This document shows positions 51,633 to 59,842 of a DNA stretch of 64,000 nt, piece after piece (position 1 is the stretch's first letter; each line of letters opens with the position of its first letter). The position numbers and the translations under genes are program-made. The stretch lies in contig JAUNDK010000004.1 in NCBI GenBank assembly GCA_030526115.1, positions 1 to 64,000 of the forward strand, read 5' to 3'. Source of the stretch: Clostridia bacterium (GTDB lineage Bacteria; Bacillota; Clostridia; Oscillospirales; Acutalibacteraceae). Below the pieces are notes generated by a model. That model ran no database searches and had not been told where the DNA came from. It saw only the letters and a program-made list of their open reading frames with translations.

Positions 51633-52797
51633 TCTTTGTACAGATATAGGCTATAAAAGCATATTCCATTACGGAGAAGAGCTGTGCGGAGACCATGTTG
51701 AAATCGTAGAGGAAGATGAGAACTCCACCGTCATCGTTTTAGCCGACGGTCTGGGCAGCGGAGTTAAGGCAAGTATACTTTCCACCTTGACATCCAAGAT
51801 AATTTCCACTATGATGGCTAACGGACTCTCACTCGAGGAGTGTGTAGCGGCAATTGCTTCAACTCTTCCGGTGTGCTCGGTAAGAGGCGTAGCTTATTCA
51901 ACCTTTTCAATTATCCATATAATAAACAACGATACCGCTGAGCTGATTCAGTACGATAATCCTCACATTATCTTCATCCGTGATTTCAAGGTTGCGGATT
52001 ACCCGAAGACAGAGATGAATATCGACGGCAAGAAGATTTACAAATCTTCCATCAGACTTCAGGAGGATGATATTTTCGTTGCCATGAGCGACGGCTGTCC
52101 TCATGCGGGTATCGGTCTCACATATAACTTCGGCTGGAAAATCGATGATATTGCATTATTCATGGAGGCACTTTCCGCCGGTAATTACACAGCAAAGAAC
52201 CTATCAACCATGCTGGTTGAAGAGGTCAACAAGCTCTACGGCTTCGAGCCGGGAGACGACGCCACTGCCTGTGTTGTAAAAATCCGTAAGAGAGTTCCTA
52301 TGAACATACTCTTCGGACCGCCAAGCAGCAGAGACGACAATGACAGAATGATGAGCCTGTTCTTCTCCAAGGAGGGCAAGCACATAATCTGCGGTGGTAC
52401 AACATCATCCATCGCATCAAGGTGGCTCGGCAAGCCTATCAAGGCAACTCTCAACTTCACCAAGAGTGATGTTCCGCCAATTGCGGAAATTGAGGGTGTA
52501 GACCTGGTCACCGAAGGAGTTATTACAGTCAATAAGGTTGTTGAATACGCAAAAGACTACGTAGAGGACAACCTTAAATATGAAGAATGGAACTTCGGAC
52601 ACGACGGTGCTTCACTTATCTGCCGCCTGTTGTTTGAAGAAGCCACCGACATAAATTTCTATGTCGGACGAGCAGTAAACCCCGCTCACCAGAACCCTGA
52701 ACTTCCCATTAACTTCAACATCAAGATGAACCTTGTTGAGGAGCTCTCAAAGTTCCTGAAGATTATGGGCAAGAGAATCAAGGTCAGCTATTTCTAA
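51625..52797 (+). CDS. SpoIIE/PP2C-type Ser/Thr phosphatase with C-terminal extension (HfsC-like)
   Basis: 390 residues. PP2C/SpoIIE domain about 1-225: metal-binding motifs VLADGLGSGVKA, AMSDGCPHAG and PGDDATACVVK. The C-terminal about 165 residues (FGPPSSRDDNDRMM, SKEGKHIICGGTTSSIASRW, FGHDGASLICRLL) form a second domain I cannot name. Overlaps the sensory hydrogenase stop, so the two proteins are probably made in equal amounts and interact. The target phosphoprotein is unknown. Confidence 0.88.
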   Translation: MNDLCTDIGYKSIFHYGEELCGDHVEIVEEDENSTVIVLADGLGSGVKASILSTLTSKIISTMMANGLSLEECVAAIASTLPVCSVRGVAYSTFSIIHIINNDTAELIQYDNPHIIFIRDFKVADYPKTEMNIDGKKIYKSSIRLQEDDIFVAMSDGCPHAGIGLTYNFGWKIDDIALFMEALSAGNYTAKNLSTMLVEEVNKLYGFEPGDDATACVVKIRKRVPMNILFGPPSSRDDNDRMMSLFFSKEGKHIICGGTTSSIASRWLGKPIKATLNFTKSDVPPIAEIEGVDLVTEGVITVNKVVEYAKDYVEDNLKYEEWNFGHDGASLICRLLFEEATDINFYVGRAVNPAHQNPELPINFNIKMNLVEELSKFLKIMGKRIKVSYF

Positions 52798-52822
52798 TTA
52801 AGAAAGAACGAGGTATAAGAGA

Positions 52823-54253
52823 ATGGCAAAAATCAGAAAGTTCGACACAAAAGTACAGTATCTTAAGTACAAGGTTTTAAGAGAAGTTGCAAGACTTGCA
52901 TGGAAAGACCAGTTACTTGAGCATGTTATGGACATCCCAAAGACAATTGTTCCGGGTAAAGAGCCAACCATGAGATGCTGTGTTTACAAGGAGAGAGCAA
53001 TTCTCGCCGAGCGTGTCAAGATTGCTATGGGCGGTAACTCTGATATCCCTGGTATCATCGAGGTTATCGACATTGCATGTGACGAGTGTCCTGCAGCAGG
53101 TTACGAGGTAACAGATTCCTGCCGTGGATGTCTCGCCCACAGATGTGAGGACGTATGTAAGAGAGGAGCTATCTCCTTCGACCACAACCACGTAGCTCAC
53201 ATTGACAAGAGCAAGTGCGTAGAGTGCGGACAGTGTGCAAAGGTCTGCCCATACTTCGCTATTGCAAACAGAAAGAGACCATGCCAGGCTGCATGTAAGA
53301 TCAAGGCTATCAAGATCAACGAGGAGAACGCTGCTGCTATCGATTACGATAAGTGCATTTCCTGCGGTGCCTGTGTATATCAGTGCCCATTCGGTGCTAT
53401 CATGGATAAGTCCTACATCCTCAACGTTGTTGATATGATCAAGAAGAGCAACGCAGGCAAGGACTACAAGGTTTACGCAGTTGTTGCTCCATCCATCTCC
53501 AGCCAGTTTACATATGCTAAGCTCGGTCAGGTTATCACAGGTATCAAGGACCTCGGATTCCACACAGTTATCGAGGCTGCTCTCGGTGCAGATATGGTTT
53601 CCCTCAGTGAGTCCAAGGAATTAGCAGAAAAGGGCTTCCTCACAAGCTCCTGCTGCCCTGCATTCGTTCAGTTCGTAAAGTCTCAGTTCCCACAGCTTGC
53701 TGACAAGGTTTCTCACAACCTTTCCCCAATGGCTACAATCGCTAAGTACATCAAGGAGACAACTCCAAACGCTAAGATCGTATTCATCGGACCATGCACA
53801 GCTAAGAAGGCTGAGGTTCAGCTCGAGCACGTAAAGCCATATATCGACGCTGTTCTCACATTTGAGGAGCTTCAGGCTCTCTTCGACAGCAAGGACATCG
53901 AAATCAGTGAGCTCGAAGAGGGTTACCTCGACAACGCTTCCTACTTCGGTAGAATCTTTGCTCGTTCCGGTGGCCTCTCCGATGCTGTTGCAGAGGCTAT
54001 GAAGGAGCAGAACATCGAATTCGACCTCAAGCCGGTTCCATGTAACGGTATCGAGGAGTGTAAGGTTGCTCTTCTAAAGGCAAGCAAGAATGTTCTCAAC
54101 GGTAACTTCATTGAGGGTATGGCTTGTGTTGGCGGTTGCATCGGTGGTGCTGGCTGCTTAACTCACGGCGAGAAGAACAAGGCTCAGGTTGACATCTACG
54201 GTAAAGAGGCTCTTGAGAAGTCCATCCAGGATGCAGTTTCCATCTTAACCTGA
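52823..54253 (+). CDS. [FeFe]-hydrogenase, group B-like catalytic subunit
   Basis: 476 residues. Cys-rich N-terminus with several [4Fe-4S] motifs (CRGCLAHRCEDVCK, CVECGQCAKVCP, CISCGACVYQCP) before the H-cluster domain with L1 SSCCPAF, L2 GPCTAKKAE and L3 EGMACVGGCIGGAG. All H-cluster cysteines and the proton-relay Cys are present, so it should be catalytic. The N-terminal layout fits the group B hydrogenases found beside sensory hydrogenases and PP2C genes in Clostridia. Last gene of the operon; a terminator follows. Confidence 0.92.
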   Translation: MAKIRKFDTKVQYLKYKVLREVARLAWKDQLLEHVMDIPKTIVPGKEPTMRCCVYKERAILAERVKIAMGGNSDIPGIIEVIDIACDECPAAGYEVTDSCRGCLAHRCEDVCKRGAISFDHNHVAHIDKSKCVECGQCAKVCPYFAIANRKRPCQAACKIKAIKINEENAAAIDYDKCISCGACVYQCPFGAIMDKSYILNVVDMIKKSNAGKDYKVYAVVAPSISSQFTYAKLGQVITGIKDLGFHTVIEAALGADMVSLSESKELAEKGFLTSSCCPAFVQFVKSQFPQLADKVSHNLSPMATIAKYIKETTPNAKIVFIGPCTAKKAEVQLEHVKPYIDAVLTFEELQALFDSKDIEISELEEGYLDNASYFGRIFARSGGLSDAVAEAMKEQNIEFDLKPVPCNGIEECKVALLKASKNVLNGNFIEGMACVGGCIGGAGCLTHGEKNKAQVDIYGKEALEKSIQDAVSILT

Positions 54254-54292
54254 TAATTAAGCTCAAACCTTAATGATATATACATAAAGATT

Positions 54293-54323
54293 AAGAACTC
54301 CTGTTAATTCAGGGGTTCTTTTT
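54293..54323 (+). terminator. Terminator of the hydrogenase operon
   Basis: AAGAACTCCTG pairs with CAGGGGTTCTT, then TTT. Confidence 0.88.
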
Positions 54324-54423
54324 CCTGTTAAAAGATTAACACCGAAAAACACTTGAGGCATTGGGAAAATAGTGCTAAAATAATCAGGTTGAGTATAGCT
54401 TATGATTACGGAGGTGTTTCAAA

Positions 54424-55347
54424 ATGAATATGCTGCATGTCAGATATGCCGTAGAGGTGGCAAAAACCGGATCTATTAATGCCGCTTCAAAAAGCCTCAT
54501 GGTGGCACAGCCCAATATTTCCCGTTCTATTAAGGAACTGGAAGAAAACATAGGCATAACCTTATTCACAAGAAACGCCAAAGGCATGATACTCACGGCA
54601 GAGGGCGCCGATTTTATCAATGACTGCAGAAAAATCCTAGGTGAAATAGACCGCATAGAGAACACCTACAAAAACGGACTGTTTGATATCATTAAAAACT
54701 TTGCGGTATCTGTTCCGAAAAGCGGATACATCTCAGAGGCTTTCTCGGTGTTTGCCTCAAAGAACAAAAATATATCAAATCTTGTGTATCGTGAGGCAAG
54801 TGCCATTACCACAATCAGGGATATTATCTCCGGTGATTTCAAGCTGGGAATAATCCGCTACCCCGTAAAGCACGATACTTACTACAAAGATTTCCTCGAT
54901 GAAAATGATTTATACTATGAGCTTGTCAGCGAATTCAGATATAAGCTTATCACCCACAGGGAATCTGAAATTGCGGGAAATAATACCATAGATCTCGACA
55001 GTCTTAAGGATTACACAGAGATATGCCATGCAGATCCACTGCTCATCAACATGAAAGAGAATGAGTATGTTCACCATGAGTTCAGCCCTCAGGCGAAAAG
55101 ACATATAAATGTATTCGGCAGGGCAAGTGCTTTTGAGTTTCTCACCATGAACGAGGATGCCTTCATGTGGGCGGCACCCATGCCAAGGAATATTCTGGAG
55201 CGTTACAATCTTGTGCAGATGAACTGTCCCGATGACAAACTTGTTTTCAAAGATGTTCTCATATACAAAAACGATTACGCCTTAAATCCCATTGACAAAG
55301 CATTCGTAACAGAGCTTTGCAATTCAAGGCGAAGAAATTTAGGCTGA
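54424..55347 (+). CDS. LysR family transcriptional regulator
   Basis: 307 residues. N-terminal winged helix (about 1-62: VRYAVEVAKTGSINAASKSL, QPNISRSIKELEENIGITLF) and a periplasmic-binding-like effector domain (about 90-300). Lies upstream of, and in the same direction as, the molybdenum-related genes, separated by a terminator and a riboswitch candidate; it may control them or the hydrogenase operon. Ligand unknown. RBS GGAGGTG, ATG 54424. Confidence 0.92.
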   Translation: MNMLHVRYAVEVAKTGSINAASKSLMVAQPNISRSIKELEENIGITLFTRNAKGMILTAEGADFINDCRKILGEIDRIENTYKNGLFDIIKNFAVSVPKSGYISEAFSVFASKNKNISNLVYREASAITTIRDIISGDFKLGIIRYPVKHDTYYKDFLDENDLYYELVSEFRYKLITHRESEIAGNNTIDLDSLKDYTEICHADPLLINMKENEYVHHEFSPQAKRHINVFGRASAFEFLTMNEDAFMWAAPMPRNILERYNLVQMNCPDDKLVFKDVLIYKNDYALNPIDKAFVTELCNSRRRNLG

Positions 55348-55353
55348 TACTTT

Positions 55354-55384
55354 CCCTTCCCGAAAAATCGGGAGGGGATGTTTT
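55354..55384 (+). terminator. Terminator of the LysR gene
   Basis: CCCTTCCCGA-aaaa-TCGGGAGGGG followed by a T-rich stretch. Confidence 0.8.
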
Positions 55385-55403
55385 ATTATGTGCAGGTTTA
55401 TGG

Positions 55404-55500
55404 TATAATCAGGGAAAATCTCCGAGCTTTCTCACCTAAAGCCAATGGCCATGGTGATTTGGCCGGGGTACGGATGGAAACGTCTGTGCCTTCCGTTTTG
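55404..55500 (+). promoter_or_regulatory. Extended -10 promoter and Moco/Tuco-type riboswitch candidate
   Basis: TGGTATAAT (extended -10, 55401-55409) is followed by a leader with CTCCGAGC (55420-55427), TCACC/GGTGA (55432-55457) enclosing GCC-aat-GGC, then TTTGGCCGGG and TACGGATGGAAACG. The CTCCGAGC, GCCAATGGCC and ACGGATGG blocks recall the molybdenum-cofactor RNA motif. The downstream genes (ECF S component, small secreted protein, MobA, molybdoenzyme) support it. The final helix can approach the AAAGGAG site at 55502, suggesting translational control (inference). Confidence 0.65.
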
Positions 55501-55515
55501 AAAAGGAGTAAACAT

Positions 55516-56052
55516 ATGAAGATAAGCAAACTTCAGTGCCTTGTATTCATGGCACTGTGCTGTAGCATGGGTATTTTTGCCAAGAAACTGATTGCCCCTG
55601 TGGCGAACATGATTACGGATTTTCTGCGCATTCCCGGTGGAATAGGAACGGGATTTTCCCTTATGTTCCTTGTAATTGCGGCGGTTTTTGTGAGAAAACC
55701 CAGTGCGGCGGCGCTCATGGGTGCGGTGCAGTCTGTGATAGCCGTGTTCCTCGGTACAGTAGGCAGTATGGGAGCTTTGGCACCAATAGGCTATATCATA
55801 CCCGGAATTGTGATTGATACCGTGATTTTTGTGTTCGGTAAAATGAAACTGAGCCGAACGGAGATTATGATAATCGCAAATTCCCTTGGGGCGGCATCAG
55901 CCTCTGTTACAGCGAATTTCATAGTGTTCGGCCTAAGGGGAGTTGTGCTTGTACTTTATCTGTGCGTTTCCCTTTTATTCGGAGCTTTGTTTGGTTTTTT
56001 AGGCTCGGTGATTGCAAAAAGACTGGAACCTGTATTCAGAAAGGGAAACTGA
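55516..56052 (+). CDS. ECF transporter S component-like membrane protein
   Basis: 178 residues from ATG 55516 behind AAAGGAG. Six predicted helices with ECF-S-like features (IPGGIGTGFSLMFLVIAAVFV; GALAPIGYIIPGIVIDTVIF). S components bind a vitamin or metal and dock on a shared EcfAAT module, which is not in this window. Because it follows a Moco-type leader and sits in a molybdenum neighbourhood, it may import a Mo-related or pterin compound (inference). The small protein at 56055 follows by 2 bases. Confidence 0.7.
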   Translation: MKISKLQCLVFMALCCSMGIFAKKLIAPVANMITDFLRIPGGIGTGFSLMFLVIAAVFVRKPSAAALMGAVQSVIAVFLGTVGSMGALAPIGYIIPGIVIDTVIFVFGKMKLSRTEIMIIANSLGAASASVTANFIVFGLRGVVLVLYLCVSLLFGALFGFLGSVIAKRLEPVFRKGN

Positions 56053-56054
56053 AA

Positions 56055-56465
56055 ATGAAAAGTAAAAAGATACTTGCACTTGTGCTCGGTTTAATCGTAC
56101 TTGTTGCCGCTGTGTGCGCTGTTATGCACTTCAGCTCTCAGCCAAAGGCAGAAGATGGCGGAATAATCATCAACGGTGAGAGCGTCACAATAAGCGAAAG
56201 TGATTTAATCGATGTAAAAGGAACAACCGTAAACGGTAAGGGCGAAGAAAAGCAGATTGACGGCAAAGGCGTTCTCATCACAGATTTAATCGGTAAAGAT
56301 TTTGAGACAGCCAAAGTTACCGCAAGCGACGAATATTCAGCGGAAATCACAGCGGAGGACGAAGCCTACCTCATGGTTCAGGAGGACGGAAGCTATCGCA
56401 TGATAGTGTTCGGCGACAGCAACTCCAAGCGTGATGTAAAGAACGTTGAAAAAATAGACTACTAA
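56055..56465 (+). CDS. Small secreted or membrane-anchored protein, molybdopterin-binding-like
   Basis: 136 residues with an N-terminal helix (about 5-24, ILALVLGLIVLVAAVCAVM) and an extracellular domain. VLITDLIGKDFETAKVTASD, YSAEITAEDEAYLMVQEDGS and YRMIVFGD recall small clostridial proteins related to the sulfite-oxidase-type molybdopterin-binding fold, but the usual Cys ligand is not seen. It may bind a ligand for the adjacent ECF S component. The stop is followed by a terminator shared with the convergent mobA. Confidence 0.6.
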   Translation: MKSKKILALVLGLIVLVAAVCAVMHFSSQPKAEDGGIIINGESVTISESDLIDVKGTTVNGKGEEKQIDGKGVLITDLIGKDFETAKVTASDEYSAEITAEDEAYLMVQEDGSYRMIVFGDSNSKRDVKNVEKIDY

Positions 56466-56471
56466 AATAAG

Positions 56472-56505
56472 AACTGCGTCAGGATAATTCCCGGCGCAGT
56501 TTTTG
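56472..56505 (+). terminator. Terminator between convergent transcripts
   Basis: AACTGCG pairs with CGCAGTT, then TTTTT; the hairpin is usable on both strands. Confidence 0.75.
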
Positions 56506-56507
56506 CA

Positions 56508-57062
56508 TTATATTAAGCTGCCCAGTAAGGCATATTCCTCAGGTGTGTTGAAATTCATCAGCAGGTTTTCGTCACCTTCATAGTCAAGGAAATCTACTGT
56601 GGAGCTTTTCATCAGCTCTTTCATTGATGTTCTTTCGCCTTGGAGTATCTCTTCACACAGAGGGAGGAGAGCCTTGCTGTAAATACCTATCAGGGGTTCG
56701 TTTATGCCCTTATGTCTGACAATTGTAATATCGGCCTTGTTTTTTTCATGATGAATTATCAGTTCTTCAAGTAAACTTTCAGGCACAAGGGGAGTGTCCA
56801 CCGCAAGTACGAGAACAGCATCATTTTTCGAGGCATTCAGTCCTGCATGAATTCCGCTCATGGGTCCTCGGTGGGGATAAATATCATTAACCGAGGTGAA
56901 TCCTTTAAGCTCATATCCAGAGATAATAATATCTTCAATTTCGATTTTACGAAACTTTTCCACCATGTGACAGATGAATGTTGAATCTTTTATGGGAAGT
57001 TCAGCCTTGTTCTTTCCCATTCGGGAGCTGTAACCGCCTGCTAAAATAAGTCCGCTTGTCAT
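56508..57062 (-). CDS. mobA: Molybdenum cofactor guanylyltransferase MobA
   Basis: 184 residues. Nucleotidyltransferase start LILAGGYSSRMGKNKAEL (GTP-binding signature) and metal-binding Asp in LVLAVDTPLVP. It attaches GMP to molybdopterin to make the bis-MGD cofactor used by DMSO-reductase-family enzymes. The start overlaps the stop of the molybdoenzyme gene by 4 bases, so cofactor maturation and enzyme are translationally coupled. Confidence 0.93.
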   Translation of the reverse strand: MTSGLILAGGYSSRMGKNKAELPIKDSTFICHMVEKFRKIEIEDIIISGYELKGFTSVNDIYPHRGPMSGIHAGLNASKNDAVLVLAVDTPLVPESLLEELIIHHEKNKADITIVRHKGINEPLIGIYSKALLPLCEEILQGERTSMKELMKSSTVDFLDYEGDENLLMNFNTPEEYALLGSLI

Positions 57063-59842
57063 GCCTTTTTAATCTCCACGAGATTTGTGTGCTGTGGGTT
57101 ACCCTTGGCAATCGGTGTGGGATAGGCTGTTGATGTGAGGGTGTTAATACATCCTCTTGTGTCGATTCCCTCTCCGTCGGGGGTGAACCATGCTCCCTGT
57201 GCAATGGCACATACACCCTCGGCAATTCTTGTGGTTACTATGGCAGGAATTCGGACAACTCCTCTGCCATTGAAAACATCAACCTTATCTCCGCTTTCTA
57301 TTCCTCTCATCCTGGCATCAGCAGGGTGAATCCACACTCCGGGCATCTCAATTTCATCCTGCCACTCGTTGTTGTCGTGAATGGAGTGACAGCGGCGGCG
57401 TGTGTGCCAGCCTATGAGCTGTAACGGATATTTATCCTTCAGACTGTCCTCAGGTCCCTCAGGGCATGGCATATATCTCGGAATTGCGGATATATCATCC
57501 TGATGATAGTCATAAAGTGCTTTCGAGAATATTTCGATTTTCCCCGAAGGTGTGGGGAATGGGTGATGTTCGGGATCTTTAATTTCATCCTCAAAGGCGA
57601 CAAAGTTAATCTGTTCCCTGAACTGGTGACCGCCGTTTTCGCTGAAGGTTTCAAAGTCGGGAAGCTCCGGTTCCATACTGCGCATGAATTTATAATTCTC
57701 TGTGAGCCAGTCATGCATATCAGGCATACCGTAAGTGAACCTGTCGAAGTGTCCCATTTTTTCGGCTACTTCCTTGAGCCATTCCCATTCGAATCGACAG
57801 CCGAACATAGGCTCAATAATCTTATTGTGCTTGAGGTAGTAATTGCTTCCTGCCCATGGTCCTATAATGTTTTCACCCTCGAAAACAGATGTGGCTGGCA
57901 GTATTAAATCTGCATATCTTGCACTCGGGGTCATGAATATATCGGAGCATACTATCATTTCAACTTTGCTGTCGTCTTTCAGAATTCGAATGGTGTCATT
58001 GATGTTGCTGTGCTGGTTGATGAGAATATCACTTGCCATGCAGAACAGCATTTTTATGTTACTGTCGAGCTTTTCAACACCTTTGATTCTGTCGGAGGCA
58101 GGTGTCATCTCTGTACCTTGTTCAATGGCTTTTGTCCACAGGAAGGTGGGGATTTTTCCGGGGTATGGGTTAGGGATAAAGTCCACATAGTTGGTCATGG
58201 GCTTATGCTCACGGATGTTTCCTGCGTTGGTTCCGTTGCTTCCTCCGCTTATTCCCACATTGCCTGTCATACAGCACAGAGCCATAATTCCCCTTGGGGC
58301 CTGTTCTCCGTTGCCGTGGCGCTGGGCTCCGTAACCGCAGTCTATGCAGGCAGGTTTTGTTGTGGCGTATTCTATGGCAAGAGCCCGTATTCTCTCTGCG
58401 CTTATACCTGTTATTTTCTCTGCCCATTCAGGAGTTTTCTTTATGCCGTCTTTAAGTCCGAATAAATATGAGTGATAGCTCTCGTTTGCAGGTACATCCT
58501 CAGGCATGTGGTTCTCATCAAAGCCGAGGCAGTATTTATCCATGAATTCCTGATTATGTAAACCGTTCTCATAAATCACATAGCACATGGCATCCGCAAG
58601 GGCAGCATCTGTGGATGGTTTAATCGCAAACCAGTCGTCCGCGTAGGTAATTCCCGTCTGGCTTAAGCGAGGATCTATGCTTATTATCTTTACGCCTTTT
58701 CTTTTCAGTTCTGCGAGGTAGTAGTTTCTCTCAGGTCCGAATATGGATTCCGCAGGATTGTGTGACCAAAGAATAAGCAGTTTTGTATTAAGCAGATCGC
58801 TTGCGGAGCTTCCCTGTGAGCATCCGAAAACATAGTTGGAGATATATGTTACACATGCGGAGGAATAGGAGTTGAAGTAGCTCAGGTAACCTCCATCTAT
58901 AGAGAGCAGTCTGCCCGTCAGTCTGCCCGGGCTCATTATTCCGCATACGCCTGTTCCGTAGAGAATATATCTTGATGAAGGTCCGTATTCCTTGCCAATT
59001 CTTGAGGTTTCCCTTGCGACAATGTCGGTGGCTTCTTCCCAGGATATGCGCTCAAACTTTCCGCTACCTCTTTCTCCGATTCTTTTCATCGGGTAGCGAA
59101 GTCTGCCCGGGTTAAGGAAAGTTTTGCGGTAGCCCCTGCCCCTTACACAGGCCCTTATCTGTGGAGCGTGGGAGGCATTGCAGTCAGATTCAATCTGAAG
59201 CATGCAGTTTTCTTTTACATGGGGACGGATTACACATATACCGCCACAGTTGTTGAGACCACCGGAGTTTATGATTTTTTCATCTTCATTCTCGATAGGC
59301 GGATTGAGTACCCATTCACCGTGCCCACAGTCGTATTCTGTAATCTCGTTATCAGAGAGGGCAAAGAGGAGATTCTCGCAGAATTCTGTTATGCCGGAAT
59401 AACAGTCTTTGTATTCCCTGAGTGCGTTCACCATAACGGAAAGGGTGGTGAGGGTGTAGTTCTCTATGAATTCATTGCAGGATTCTGTTCTGTCTGCATT
59501 TTCGGTTTTTGCACCAATAAGGTAAACGAGAAATTTAAGCTGTTCGCCAATGTAGTCAGCAGGGTTGCCCTCTATCCATTCAGGTTCGTATCCCCATTTG
59601 TGGCAGTATTCTATGATTTCAAGTGTGGTGGCATTCTGAAGCACTTTTTCGCCCATGCATACAGACGCCCACAGAGGAATATTCACATCCGCATCCATAC
59701 CACGGAAGCAGAAGTCATACATGAGCTCCCACTCACGCCTGCTGTGTTTATTGTAATCAGGGAAGCTTTCGCATATTTTCAGAGCCTTTTCTCTGCCCTC
59801 GAAGAAAGAGGCCCCTGTTTTTATAAGTTCATATATGTTCAT
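57059..59842 (-). CDS. Molybdopterin oxidoreductase (DMSO reductase family) with N-terminal TorD-like chaperone domain
   Basis: 927 residues. About 1-195 is all-helical and resembles the TorD/DmsD/NarJ chaperones (EPEWIEGNPADYIGEQLKFL, NEFIENYTLTTLSVMVNALR). About 205-927 is a DmsA-like catalytic subunit: NNCGGICVIRPHVKEN, RACVRGRGYRKTFLNPGRLRY, FERISWEEA, SYFNSYSSACVTY (Mo-ligand region), NPAESIFGPER, and the C-terminal cofactor-binding domain. The first Cys of the usual C-x3-C-x3-C cluster motif appears replaced by Gly (SGGLNNC), so the FS0 cluster may be altered. No Tat signal is present, so it is cytosolic. Overlaps its neighbours by 4 bases on each side; substrate unknown. Confidence 0.85.
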   Translation of the reverse strand: MNIYELIKTGASFFEGREKALKICESFPDYNKHSRREWELMYDFCFRGMDADVNIPLWASVCMGEKVLQNATTLEIIEYCHKWGYEPEWIEGNPADYIGEQLKFLVYLIGAKTENADRTESCNEFIENYTLTTLSVMVNALREYKDCYSGITEFCENLLFALSDNEITEYDCGHGEWVLNPPIENEDEKIINSGGLNNCGGICVIRPHVKENCMLQIESDCNASHAPQIRACVRGRGYRKTFLNPGRLRYPMKRIGERGSGKFERISWEEATDIVARETSRIGKEYGPSSRYILYGTGVCGIMSPGRLTGRLLSIDGGYLSYFNSYSSACVTYISNYVFGCSQGSSASDLLNTKLLILWSHNPAESIFGPERNYYLAELKRKGVKIISIDPRLSQTGITYADDWFAIKPSTDAALADAMCYVIYENGLHNQEFMDKYCLGFDENHMPEDVPANESYHSYLFGLKDGIKKTPEWAEKITGISAERIRALAIEYATTKPACIDCGYGAQRHGNGEQAPRGIMALCCMTGNVGISGGSNGTNAGNIREHKPMTNYVDFIPNPYPGKIPTFLWTKAIEQGTEMTPASDRIKGVEKLDSNIKMLFCMASDILINQHSNINDTIRILKDDSKVEMIVCSDIFMTPSARYADLILPATSVFEGENIIGPWAGSNYYLKHNKIIEPMFGCRFEWEWLKEVAEKMGHFDRFTYGMPDMHDWLTENYKFMRSMEPELPDFETFSENGGHQFREQINFVAFEDEIKDPEHHPFPTPSGKIEIFSKALYDYHQDDISAIPRYMPCPEGPEDSLKDKYPLQLIGWHTRRRCHSIHDNNEWQDEIEMPGVWIHPADARMRGIESGDKVDVFNGRGVVRIPAIVTTRIAEGVCAIAQGAWFTPDGEGIDTRGCINTLTSTAYPTPIAKGNPQHTNLVEIKKA

